DNA of 64,000 bases from NCBI RefSeq assembly GCF_900115665.1, contig NZ_FOXH01000009.1:124001-188000 (forward strand), written 5' to 3'. Position 1 is the stretch's first letter; each line of letters begins with the position of its first letter. The position numbers and the translations under genes were made by a program. This stretch comes from Pseudarcicella hirudinis (GTDB lineage Bacteria > Bacteroidota > Bacteroidia > Cytophagales > Spirosomataceae). Below, in pieces: positions 27,251 through 35,625 of the stretch. The notes under the pieces are model-generated. The model saw only the letters and a program-made list of their open reading frames with translations, was not told where the DNA came from and searched no databases.

Positions 27251-28387
27251 TTACAGGTTTTTACGATAAGCTGTAGGCGTATTGCCTGTATGTTTTTTGA
27301 AAGCGGTGTTAAAAGAAGATTTTGAGTTAAAACCTACATCATACAGAATTTCTAAGATAGTCAGCTTATTTTTTGTGACATCTTTTAAAAGATCCATAGC
27401 TTTCTCTATGCGATAAGTATTAACGAAATCATAAAAATGCTGCTCTAATTTATGATTGATTAAAACAGATAAATCCCGGACAGGAATTCCTATACCGTCT
27501 GAGACATCCTGAATGGTTAAGGAAGGATTAAGGAATGGTTTTTCATCAATCATATACTTCTTTAATTTCAATAACTCTTCACTGTATTCGTTTTCATTTG
27601 CAGCTGATGGCTCGCTGTTTTTTTCTTCGTAAATGATGTTCTTTACAAGCTTTAGCTTTGAATCAATATTTCTGAACAGGGTTGGATTATTTAAAGCTTT
27701 ATATAAATACCAGCTGATAATGAGCAGTTCAAATAAGAAAAGTCCGATTTTTAGCCATTCGGAAATATAAGGGTATTCTGTGAATTTAAAGATGTTTTTT
27801 AACAGGGCAATGAAGTAAAATCCTGAGAGCGCCAGGGTAAACTGAAATAACCAATTAAGTGATTCAATACTTGCTCCTGCATAATTTTCAAGATATATTT
27901 TTTTCGCTTCCTTTAATATCATAAAGGCTGCGATAATGTATAATGCAATCTGAATATGTATGAAAATATGATTGAGCTGTATTTCAGGCATACTGCTGCT
28001 TTTCGCAAGAAAGCTGATTTTTGATGCCTGATCGACAGTATAAAAGCGTGGTAATAAGATTAAATTTGCTATTAAAAAAGGAATAATATGAACTAAATGT
28101 TTGGGTTTTAGCCTGAAATCCGAATAGCAGACGGATAAGACATACAGGTAAAAAGTTGGAAGTTGTAAAAAGAAAACTGAACTTCTGAACAATCTTGCGT
28201 CCAAAGAAATGTCAGACGAATAACCTAAATTTACGCTCATATCAATTACCGTTAAAACCAGAAAAAAAGCAAAAAGACGATTGCTTAATTTATGTGCTGT
28301 CTTGACCGTAATTAAAAACAATGATAGAAATAATGAAATGAAAATTGTTATTACAGCGATTGTACCCGATAAATTAATTTTATCCAT
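27251..28387 (-). CDS. AraC-family regulator with N-terminal multi-pass membrane domain
   Basis: Of 378 residues, about 1-230 form seven or so membrane helices, with ISGTIAVITIFISLFLSLFLI-like hydrophobic runs, and about 270-375 are an AraC-type double helix-turn-helix (FLNPSLTIQDVSDGIGIPVRDLSVLINH, then KLTILEILYDVGFNSKSSFNTAFKKHTGNTPTAYR). This type of membrane-bound AraC protein is common in Bacteroidota and is thought to sense something at the membrane; the ligand is unknown. It is transcribed toward the serine hydrolase gene 154 bp on. The 28388-28693 gap upstream holds REP-like copy 3 and otherwise nothing I recognise. Confidence 0.9.
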   Translation of the reverse strand: MDKINLSGTIAVITIFISLFLSLFLITVKTAHKLSNRLFAFFLVLTVIDMSVNLGYSSDISLDARLFRSSVFFLQLPTFYLYVLSVCYSDFRLKPKHLVHIIPFLIANLILLPRFYTVDQASKISFLAKSSSMPEIQLNHIFIHIQIALYIIAAFMILKEAKKIYLENYAGASIESLNWLFQFTLALSGFYFIALLKNIFKFTEYPYISEWLKIGLFLFELLIISWYLYKALNNPTLFRNIDSKLKLVKNIIYEEKNSEPSAANENEYSEELLKLKKYMIDEKPFLNPSLTIQDVSDGIGIPVRDLSVLINHKLEQHFYDFVNTYRIEKAMDLLKDVTKNKLTILEILYDVGFNSKSSFNTAFKKHTGNTPTAYRKNL

Positions 28388-28651
28388 TAATTATTTTTCA
28401 TTGTTTATTTTCAGGAAAGCTATTTTTAGCTTGCAGATAATGGTTCACTGCTTTACGATGTACACACATTATCTGTTCTCCAAATGTGACTAATTTAGCC
28501 CGCTAAATTAACCTGAAGGCATTAGATATGCAAACAAAATGTGGAGGGGACGTTAAACCGGATTTTTATGAAGCTGGCCTGTAGCCTGTGGAACGTCATA
28601 ACCGTCAGGCACTCTTTATTCGGTCAACCCTTTGTTACTTTCGTGGGAATT

Positions 28652-28678
28652 GGCTGGTGAAGACACCGCACAAGGTGT
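28652..28678. repeat. REP-like element, copy 3
   Basis: GGCTGGTGAAGACAC (28652-28666) is the exact reverse complement of the loop-proximal GTGTCTTCACCAGCC of the 25985-26025 hairpin. It overlaps a small hairpin ACACC/GGTGT (28663-28678) just 16 bp past the stop of the minus-strand AraC gene, so it could act as its terminator. Confidence 0.5.
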
Positions 28679-28693
28679 AAAATGGACTTATTC

Positions 28694-29551
28694 TTAAATG
28701 TATTCAGCCCGATAAGCAGCCGGAGAAAGATTAGTCATTGATTTAAAGAAACGAACGAAATTGGAAGGAGCGGAGAAGTTATGGTCATAGCTGATTTCAG
28801 CAACGGTTTTATCAGTTGTCAGTAAATCGTATTTGCAGGATTCTGCAAGCTCATTTTTAATAATATCGCTGGCATCTTTAGCGAATATCTCATGACAGAG
28901 ATGATTAAGCCTGTTTCGGTTCATATTTAAAAGTCCGGCATATTCTTTTACAGTTTGTTTTTCTCTGATATTCTGCTTCAGAAGTTCCCTGAATTTCAGG
29001 ATATTCAGGTTGTGATATAAATTGCCCTGCAGATGATAATGTGAGGTATAACCACGATTTAAAAGAATCAGTAATTGATACAGATAAGCCCTTAACAACT
29101 GATGGCTGTCTTCTCTGAGATCGTTGATTTCCTGCCTCACTGCATACAAGAGTTTTTCAAATACCGGCATTTCATCCTGTTTCAACGGCAACATTATGGG
29201 AAAGGTACTTCCCAAAAAATAATAAAGACGGTGGAGAAAAAGATGGTCCTTTAAGAATGTTTCCATAAAAGCACCCTCAAAAAAAATTATCATACATTTT
29301 TTTACAGAAGATAATTCCCATTGACGTGGCTGTGCCGGACGTAGGAAAAGCACGCAGGGAGCATTGATGGCAATATGTTTTCCTTCAAGATTAATGGATC
29401 CCTGACCTTCCGTGAAAAAGAAAATTTCATAAAAAGTAGTAACATGCAGCTCTTTGACAGCTATGCCATGATCAGCAATTTCTGATAGCTCGACACAGTC
29501 CAGCAGTAGTTCCGCACCATATTTATTTTTATCAAACAGAACTTTTAACAT
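28694..29551 (-). CDS. AraC-family transcriptional regulator with cupin-like sensor
   Basis: The 285-residue protein has an N-terminal cupin-type ligand domain (about 15-150; FYEIFFFTEGQGSINLEGKHIAINAPCVLFLRPAQPRQWELSS region) and a C-terminal AraC DNA-binding domain (about 185-283) with EYAGLLNMNRNRLNHLCHEIF and the signature KTVAEISYDHNFSAPSNFVRFFKSMTNLSPAAYR. Such proteins activate catabolic genes in response to small molecules. It lies 217 bp downstream of the metallo-hydrolase gene on the same strand and may regulate that or the divergent cassette at 31176; neither is shown by a site I can identify. Confidence 0.9.
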   Translation of the reverse strand: MLKVLFDKNKYGAELLLDCVELSEIADHGIAVKELHVTTFYEIFFFTEGQGSINLEGKHIAINAPCVLFLRPAQPRQWELSSVKKCMIIFFEGAFMETFLKDHLFLHRLYYFLGSTFPIMLPLKQDEMPVFEKLLYAVRQEINDLREDSHQLLRAYLYQLLILLNRGYTSHYHLQGNLYHNLNILKFRELLKQNIREKQTVKEYAGLLNMNRNRLNHLCHEIFAKDASDIIKNELAESCKYDLLTTDKTVAEISYDHNFSAPSNFVRFFKSMTNLSPAAYRAEYI

Positions 29552-29768
29552 TGATTATGCTTGTTATTAAACTAATGTAGTCAGGATATTTTAAATATTG
29601 ACTATAAATACTTTATGAAAAACAATATCTCTGACACGGTGGCTGGTACAAAGAATTTCATTTTACCGTTTTACGGTCAAAATATCGTTCATTTTAAATT
29701 ACCGCATCAGAGATACTATAACTTATTTACAATCGCAGAACTTACGGATAGGGGTGATTTCTTACTAT

Positions 29769-30659
29769 TTACTTTTTGTCCCAGTCCTTTTTTAAGTAAT
29801 AGGCGAGGTAAATGTCAATCAAATGATCTCCGCCATAATCAGGATACTCAGCCAGTATTTTTGCCTTATATTCTTCTTTTGATTTAGATTCAGCAAGTGT
29901 CTTATCTACAAAATCAAGATATTTAAGATCGGTCTGAAATATACTGCGGTCCGTTGGTTTTCCATGTCCCGGTAAAATCAGTGTATATTCTTTTGCACTT
30001 TCTTCTTTTTTAATTGCCTTGCGCCAGCCATCTGTATTTCCGGATATGAATAGATGAGTTTTATTATAAACAATGTCTTGCAGGATGTTTGCTTTTACTT
30101 CCGGAATTTTAATAACCAGTGAAGCAGCAGCTTCATTATTCAGTGATTTTTCAAAGATGAAAGCCACCCCATCTATCATTTCTTTTCCTGTCTTTTGTAC
30201 ATGAGAAGGTTTGTTCAGGGATTTGGCAATAATGTTCCCAAATTGTTTCTGTCTCTGTTCCAAAACCTGTTGTCCGGCTTTTTCAATGCCTGTTTTAGTT
30301 TCTTCTAAAGCATAAACAGGCACATTCGGGAAAGCATCTCCAAAGCCGATATAATGATCCGGATGATCATGTGAGATATAAAATCTGGTAACGGGCTTTT
30401 GAAGGCTGTCAGTTAATTTTCTCACCTGCTGTGCGTAAGGCGCAAAGAATTGACCGTCAACCACAATTAATTCATTTGGCAATTCAATTATATGCGTTGT
30501 GTTGGTAAACATTTCCGGCGGAGCCACAACGGTGTATATGCTGATCTTTTCTGTTTTAACAGATTTAATAATACTCGCCTTAGGTAGTTCCTGTGCTATA
30601 GCAGCAGAAAGTCCTGTCAAAAATGCCATAGCTGTTGTCATAAAATATTTCATTTTCAA
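29769..30659 (-). CDS. Secreted metallo-beta-lactamase-fold hydrolase
   Basis: The 296-residue product has a signal peptide (about 1-22, ending AIAQE) and the MBL metal motif HDHPDH at about residues 97-102 within FYISHDHPDHYIGFGDAF, then a later zinc-binding ILPGHGKPTD near 228-237 that matches the final His motif. Several family members are beta-lactamases, lactonases, alkylsulfatases or glyoxalase II-like enzymes; the reaction here is unknown. The 30660-31175 gap upstream holds divergent promoters and, at 31084, a TTTGTACATA site on the minus strand. Confidence 0.88.
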   Translation of the reverse strand: MKMKYFMTTAMAFLTGLSAAIAQELPKASIIKSVKTEKISIYTVVAPPEMFTNTTHIIELPNELIVVDGQFFAPYAQQVRKLTDSLQKPVTRFYISHDHPDHYIGFGDAFPNVPVYALEETKTGIEKAGQQVLEQRQKQFGNIIAKSLNKPSHVQKTGKEMIDGVAFIFEKSLNNEAAASLVIKIPEVKANILQDIVYNKTHLFISGNTDGWRKAIKKEESAKEYTLILPGHGKPTDRSIFQTDLKYLDFVDKTLAESKSKEEYKAKILAEYPDYGGDHLIDIYLAYYLKKDWDKK

Positions 30660-31083
30660 TAAAATTAAAGTTGTTATTATTGTTTACGGTGCAAAATTAT
30701 TTCAATGCCTCTTCCGGATGTTATCACTCTGCATTAGTGATTATCAATTTGCATTCTGAGCATTTATGTTCGCTTTTGAGAGGATATAAGCGAAGGGCGG
30801 GAGCATCCATGTACTAAAAAGATAAAATTAAGCTGTTTATGATAAATGTCTTTTTTGTTAAAAAGAATGCCCTTTTTGCTGAGTACATATCGGATGTTCA
30901 TGAACTTTAGCTGTCAGGACTTTAACTTTTTAGGTTTGTTTAAACGGTGCTCGGCTCTCTGAGATCAGGGTATTAATAGCTGATTTATTCATTCTGATAT
31001 GTTAATTACAGCAGGTATCTGAAGAGAATATCTGAAAAATATCAAGAATAATTTTTGATTTCAATATTTAATATGTAAATATG

Positions 31084-31093
31084 TATGTACAAA
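31084..31093 (-). promoter_or_regulatory. Putative GntR operator before the alcohol dehydrogenase cassette
   Basis: On the minus strand this reads TTTGTACATA, identical to the 10-mer in the three module copies upstream of susC and of the isomerase gene. It lies 83 bp before the first gene of the cassette. Outside the 10-mer the flanks also share an AT-rich TTGTTTA-type stretch. The rest of the 30660-31175 gap shows no further feature. Confidence 0.5.
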
Positions 31094-31175
31094 TAAACAA
31101 TCAGGGAAAAAGTATAAATATTTTCTTACCTGAAAGATAAAAGATGTTGCTTTTGTAAAGCAGCGTCATTTAAAC

Positions 31176-32306
31176 ATGATAACCAATATAAAAGCAAAAG
31201 CGGCTGTTTCAGCTCCCGATAAAACGTTTTCTATTGAAGAGATTGAAGTCTCAATGCCGGGAGAAAGAGAAGTGCTGGTAAAGCTGATGGCTGCCGGGAT
31301 ATGTCATACTGACTGGGATTCGCTTGATTGGAAAGCACCACTTATTTTAGGACATGAGGGAGCTGGTGTTGTTGAAGCGGTTGGCAAGAATGTTAATTCT
31401 GTAAAACCGGGTGATAAAGTTATCTTAAACTGGGCAATGCCATGCGGAACTTGTTATCCATGTATTCAGGGAAATCAAAATATCTGTGAAAATCATTCGC
31501 CTGTTATTTCCGGGCATCAATATAATGGCATTCCTCTTTCAGGAGGGCATGTTCCTTTAGAAAGGACATTGTTTAGAAATAAGGGCATAAGGCGTTCTTT
31601 TAACCTGGGAACATTTTCTACCTATACAGTTGTGTATGAGGAGGCTGTTGTCAGATATGATCTTGAAATGCCTTTTTCCTCGGCAAGCATCATTGGCTGT
31701 GGTGTGGCAACAGGTTATGGTTCAGCGGTTAATGTCGCTGAAGTTAAACCAGGTTCTTCTGTAGTGGTACTTGGAACAGGCAGTGTAGGGCTGAATGTAA
31801 TTCAGGGGGCACGGATAGCAGGAGCCACTACCATTATTGCAGTTGATATTAATTCAGCGCGTTTGGAAACGGCAAAGCAATTCGGCGCTACCCATACGTT
31901 TCAATCTGTTAAAGGAGATATAGAATTAACAGAAGTTTTCAAATATGTATCGGGCCATACAGAAGGCAGAGGGGCAGATTATGCCTTTGAATGTACGGCT
32001 ATACCGGCTTTGGGCGCTGCTCCCCTGAAATTGATCCGGAATGCCGGAATGGCTGTACAGGTAAGCGGGATAGATGATACCATTCCGTTTGATATGAAAT
32101 TGTTTCAATGGGACAAGGTTTATCTTAATCCACTTTATGGAAAGTGCAGGCCCAGGATAGATTTCCCGATATTACTGAATTTATATCACAGGAAGAGTTT
32201 GTTGCTGGATGAAATGTTTACGGAAACTTATGCATTGGAAGAGTTGGATGTGGCATTCAGAGATATGCTTGCAGGATCTATTACGAAAGGGGTAATTGTA
32301 TTTTAA
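31176..32306 (+). CDS. Zinc-dependent alcohol dehydrogenase (MDR superfamily)
   Basis: The 376-residue enzyme has all signs of a functional zinc ADH: catalytic-zinc ligands in GICHTDWD (about 43-50) and GHEGAG (about 66-71), the four structural-zinc cysteines in CGTCYPCIQGNQNIC (about 92-106), the third catalytic ligand in IIGCGVATGYGSA (about 171-183) and the NAD loop VLGTGSVGLN (about 196-205). Length and motifs place it nearest class III-type ADHs (formaldehyde/aryl-alcohol dehydrogenases). It opens a five-gene run and its stop is 10 bp before the esterase ATG. With the esterase it may handle an aldehyde or alcohol released from a substrate taken up by the sugar porter; that is inference. 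Confidence 0.93.
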   Translation: MITNIKAKAAVSAPDKTFSIEEIEVSMPGEREVLVKLMAAGICHTDWDSLDWKAPLILGHEGAGVVEAVGKNVNSVKPGDKVILNWAMPCGTCYPCIQGNQNICENHSPVISGHQYNGIPLSGGHVPLERTLFRNKGIRRSFNLGTFSTYTVVYEEAVVRYDLEMPFSSASIIGCGVATGYGSAVNVAEVKPGSSVVVLGTGSVGLNVIQGARIAGATTIIAVDINSARLETAKQFGATHTFQSVKGDIELTEVFKYVSGHTEGRGADYAFECTAIPALGAAPLKLIRNAGMAVQVSGIDDTIPFDMKLFQWDKVYLNPLYGKCRPRIDFPILLNLYHRKSLLLDEMFTETYALEELDVAFRDMLAGSITKGVIVF

Positions 32307-32316
32307 AATAACCGGA

Positions 32317-33111
32317 ATGAAATTCAGAAGTATTGCTGTTTCGGATCCGAGATTTGAGCGGGACAATCTCAGGTACATTACTGTAAAAAGTGACCATTTA
32401 AAAGGCCGGGGAGATATATCAGTTTTTGTTCCTCCCGGAAATGATCATCAGGATTTACCGATTGTTATATTGTTACATGGTGTTTATGGCAGTCATTGGG
32501 CCTGGACGCATCTTGCAGGCGTTCATTATCAGATGCAGGCCGGTATCGACAGGGGTTTGCTGAAACCTATGGTTCTGGTTATGCCTTCAGACGGGTTATG
32601 GGGAGACGGGAGCGGATACATGGAGCATAAAGTTCAGAATTTTGAAAAATGGATTATGATTGATGTAATCAATGCCGTTAGTCAAACGATAAAAGAAACC
32701 AGTGATAATTCGGTATTATTTATAGCAGGCCTTTCTATGGGGGGATTTGGTGCTTTGCGTTTGGGTGCTAAATATGGAAACAGGTTTAAAGCAATATCAG
32801 GCTTGTCGTCAATAACAGATGCAAGGCAGATGAAAGACTTTGCAGAGGAAGATTTTCTGACCTTTTTGGATGAAAATCAGGAAGATTTATCAGTATTTGA
32901 AACCATACTGAAGAACAGAGATACTTTACCGGAAATCCGGTTTGATTGCGGAGTGTCTGATCCCTTAATTATGGAAAACAGATTATTACATAAACAACTT
33001 ACAGAGCGAGAAATACCTCATCTTTATCAGGAATTCAGTGGTTCCCATGAATGGCCATACTGGGAAGAAAATATCATGAAAACATTGCTTTATTTTAATG
33101 AACAATTATGA
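32317..33111 (+). CDS. Esterase D-like alpha/beta hydrolase
   Basis: The 264-residue product is a serine hydrolase of the esterase D / XynZ-like family: oxyanion segment ILLHGVYGSHWAW near residue 50, nucleophile in AGLSMGGFGALR near 145, aspartate in DCGVSDPLIM near 214, and histidine in GSHEWPYWEEN near 246. I use the ATG at 32317; a longer frame from a TTG at 32296 would overlap the ADH gene. The next gene starts within its ATGA stop overlap at 33108, so coupling is likely. Its pairing with a class III-like ADH recalls formaldehyde-oxidising frmA/frmB pairs, but the gene order and PhyH neighbour argue for a sugar- or acyl-ester-related role. Substrate unknown. Confidence 0.88.
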   Translation: MKFRSIAVSDPRFERDNLRYITVKSDHLKGRGDISVFVPPGNDHQDLPIVILLHGVYGSHWAWTHLAGVHYQMQAGIDRGLLKPMVLVMPSDGLWGDGSGYMEHKVQNFEKWIMIDVINAVSQTIKETSDNSVLFIAGLSMGGFGALRLGAKYGNRFKAISGLSSITDARQMKDFAEEDFLTFLDENQEDLSVFETILKNRDTLPEIRFDCGVSDPLIMENRLLHKQLTEREIPHLYQEFSGSHEWPYWEENIMKTLLYFNEQL

Positions 33112-34085
33112 AAAAATTCAATTCAGAGTCATTAATAGACCTTGCTGCCTATAGTAATCCGGTCAGTAGTATTTTTGAGCAGCCTCAATGTGCGAAGGAT
33201 TGGGAAGAATACATCCTTACGGAGGAACAGATAACGTCTTTTAAAAAAGATGGATTTGTCAGCGGGATAAAGATTATGTCTGAGGAACAGGTGGATAAGC
33301 TGAACAACGAATTGCTCAGACTTCAATCCTTAAATGAAGAGGAAAAAGGCTTATTTTATCATTACGAAAGTAATGAATCCGAAAATCCGGATAAAGTGCT
33401 TTTTCATGCCATAGGAGCCTGGCGGATTACTCCCGGATTCCATGATTTATTTTGGTCTCCGGCTTATCGTATGGCAGCTTACCAATTGTTAGGGCAATCT
33501 TTCCGGCTTTTTCATGATCAGTTATTCTGTAAGCCGGCCAGGCATGGAGGAGTTGTCGCCTGGCATCAGGATTATTCTTACTGGACTTTTACAAAGCCTA
33601 TGCATCATCTTACCTGCTGGATAGGTCTGGATGATGCCAATGAAGAAAATGGTTGCCTTTATTTTGTTCCCGGCAGCCACAAATGGGGATTACTTCCGAT
33701 AACCGGCCTGGCCGGGGATATGAATGCCGTGAAAGAAATACTGGATAAAGATCAGTTAATTTCTTTCGAAAATAAAGTGGCCAATGTATTGCCAAAAGGA
33801 TATGCAAGTTTTCACCATCCTTTAACTATGCACGGCTCTTATGAAAATTCTTCTGCCCGGCCGAGAAGAGCTGTGGTACTTAATGCTATGAATTATAAGA
33901 CTCTTGGTAACACGGAAGGTTATAACAGAATTGACGCCTTGAAAAGTTTCCCTGATATGCATCAGGATACATTGCTTGACAGCCGTTATTTCCCTCTTTT
34001 GTTTGATGGAGATAAAGAGTTAGGGTTTTTAGGAAGAGAAATCCCCAGGGTGGATGCCGATGAATTATACGATCGTTCTTTATAG
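33108..34085 (+). CDS. Phytanoyl-CoA dioxygenase (PhyH) family Fe(II)/2-oxoglutarate oxygenase
   Basis: The 325-residue product has the PhyH fold: iron ligands in WHQDYSYW (H-x-D, about residues 147-154) and a distal histidine in FHHPLTMHGSYENSS, followed by the 2-oxoglutarate-binding arginine in ARPRRAVV (about 238-262). It starts at the ATGA overlap with the esterase gene, the tightest coupling in the cassette. PhyH proteins hydroxylate varied substrates, from fatty acyl-CoA to sugars and small osmolytes; this one's substrate is not evident. Its presence between a hydrolase and a sugar porter is unusual for a catabolic operon. Confidence 0.9.
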   Translation: MKKFNSESLIDLAAYSNPVSSIFEQPQCAKDWEEYILTEEQITSFKKDGFVSGIKIMSEEQVDKLNNELLRLQSLNEEEKGLFYHYESNESENPDKVLFHAIGAWRITPGFHDLFWSPAYRMAAYQLLGQSFRLFHDQLFCKPARHGGVVAWHQDYSYWTFTKPMHHLTCWIGLDDANEENGCLYFVPGSHKWGLLPITGLAGDMNAVKEILDKDQLISFENKVANVLPKGYASFHHPLTMHGSYENSSARPRRAVVLNAMNYKTLGNTEGYNRIDALKSFPDMHQDTLLDSRYFPLLFDGDKELGFLGREIPRVDADELYDRSL

Positions 34086-34121
34086 TATTTGTTGCAGCCT
34101 TTTAATATGAAATAACCCAAA

Positions 34122-34149
34122 CTAATCATGTTTTCGGAAGTATGATTAG
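34122..34149. other. Inverted repeat before the sugar porter gene
   Basis: CTAATCAT (34122-34129) and ATGATTAG (34142-34149) form an 8-bp dyad with a 12-base spacer, 13 bp before the transporter ATG. It could be an operator or translation-control hairpin. I see no promoter element with it. Confidence 0.5.
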
Positions 34150-34161
34150 CATGATGAAACT

Positions 34162-35508
34162 ATGAAACAATCGAATTATGTATATCGGTGCACTTTTGTG
34201 GCAGCAATAGGAGGTTTGCTGTTTGGCTATGATACCGCAGTTATTGCCGGAGCAATCGGATTTATCAGGCAGAAATATGAATTGTCTCCGGGAATGATGG
34301 GTTGGATTGCCTCCTGCGCATTGATTGGTTGTGCTTTTGGTGCAATGGTCGGAGGGTTTTTTGCTGATAGACTGGGAAGGAAAAAAGTGCTGTTGATTTC
34401 CGGGGTTTTATTTGCTGTTTCTTCACTGGGTATTATGATTCCCCTGAACCTGGATTATTTTGTTTTTTTCAGATTGATCGGAGGGTTGGGAATAGGTATT
34501 GCATCAATGATTGTGCCGATGTATATCTCAGAAATTGCTCCTCCTGATATAAGGGGAAGACTTATCGCCATTAATCAGCTTGGGATAGTTACAGGTATAT
34601 TAGCGATCTTTTTTGTAAACGCCTATATTGCTGATTTGTATGATGAGTTATGGACTGTTGAGGTTGGCTGGCGGTATATGTTCGGATCAGGAATTGTTCC
34701 TTCTTTTATTTTTATCGTATTGTTATTCTCAGTTACGGAAAGTCCCCGCTGGCTTGCCCAAAAGCAGGATTTTAAGCAGGCTTTAGTTGTTCTGAATAAA
34801 CTAAACACCCCTTCTGAAGCGGAAATCGAGCTGGAAGCCATAAAAATATCTGTACAGGGGGAGGAGGGAGCCTATACAGACTTAATAAAACCGGGCTTGC
34901 AAATGGCTACTTTCATCGGCGTAAGTTTAGCTTTTTTTTCGCAAATCACGGGCATTAACGCTATTATGTATTACGCCCCTGAAATTTTTAAAGCAACCGG
35001 AGATGGTGTTAAATCTGCTTTATTACAAACCATAATGATCGGAGTGATTAATATTATCTCAACAGTGGTTGCCATTTTGTATGTCGATAAGTTAGGACGA
35101 AAGTTAATGCTGATGATCGGTTCAGGAGGAATGGCTGTTTTTCTTGCCTTAATCGGTGCTTTCTTTTTTATGAATATGACAAAAGGCTATTGGGTTGTGA
35201 TGGCAATTTTAGGATATATCTCATTTTTTGGCATATCACTCGGGCCATTGACATTTGTGGTAATAGCTGAAATATTCCCGAATCGTGTCAGGGCAAAAGC
35301 CATTTCTGTAGCAATACTTTGTCTTTGGGTTTCCACATTTATCGTTTCTCTGGTATTTCCCGGTTTGTTGAAATTCTTTGGAGGGGCTTATACTTTCTGG
35401 GTTTTTGCAGGTTTATCGGCGGTTGCATTTTTGTTCATCTGTAAGGTCGTTCCTGAAACAAAGGGAAAAACTCTTGAAGAAATAGAGCAGTATTGGTCAA
35501 AAAGTTGA
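34162..35508 (+). CDS. Sugar porter family MFS transporter
   Basis: The 448-residue protein has twelve helices and the sugar-porter signatures GLLFGYDTAVIAGA (about 17-30), FADRLGRKKVLL (about 64-75), IGGLGIGIASMIVPMYISEIAPPDIRGRL (about 105-133), SPRWLAQK (about 192-199), FSQITGINAIMYYAPEIF (about 256-273) and PETKGKTLEEIE (about 432-443). These proteins are proton symporters or facilitators for hexoses and pentoses such as xylose, arabinose, galactose or inositol. It is the transport gene of the cassette 31176-36540 and starts 76 bp after the PhyH gene. Confidence 0.95.
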   Translation: MKQSNYVYRCTFVAAIGGLLFGYDTAVIAGAIGFIRQKYELSPGMMGWIASCALIGCAFGAMVGGFFADRLGRKKVLLISGVLFAVSSLGIMIPLNLDYFVFFRLIGGLGIGIASMIVPMYISEIAPPDIRGRLIAINQLGIVTGILAIFFVNAYIADLYDELWTVEVGWRYMFGSGIVPSFIFIVLLFSVTESPRWLAQKQDFKQALVVLNKLNTPSEAEIELEAIKISVQGEEGAYTDLIKPGLQMATFIGVSLAFFSQITGINAIMYYAPEIFKATGDGVKSALLQTIMIGVINIISTVVAILYVDKLGRKLMLMIGSGGMAVFLALIGAFFFMNMTKGYWVVMAILGYISFFGISLGPLTFVVIAEIFPNRVRAKAISVAILCLWVSTFIVSLVFPGLLKFFGGAYTFWVFAGLSAVAFLFICKVVPETKGKTLEEIEQYWSKS

Positions 35509-35625
35509 GAAGATTATACGAAATAAGGTTAGCATGTTTGCATTTGTATTTAAAGTCTGAATACAAAATGACTTTTGAAGAGCTGATTATCATTTATATA
35601 TGTTAAAATTTATCAGAATTAAAGG

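Noticed and set aside
28450-28470. A further TGTACA in the gap upstream of the membrane AraC gene
   Set aside because: It reads GATGTACACA, lacking the TTTGTACATA context, and single TGTACA hexamers are expected by chance in a window of this size.
29615-29887. Plus-strand ORF of 90 codons before and over the metallo-hydrolase gene
   Set aside because: It overlaps the 3' end of the clearly real minus-strand MBL gene, and the product has no recognisable pattern.
31176-33111. Formaldehyde detoxification pair (frmA/frmB)
   Set aside because: The ADH and esterase-D-like genes recall that pair, but PhyH and a sugar porter in the same operon and the GntR-type site point to a different role, so the names were not applied.
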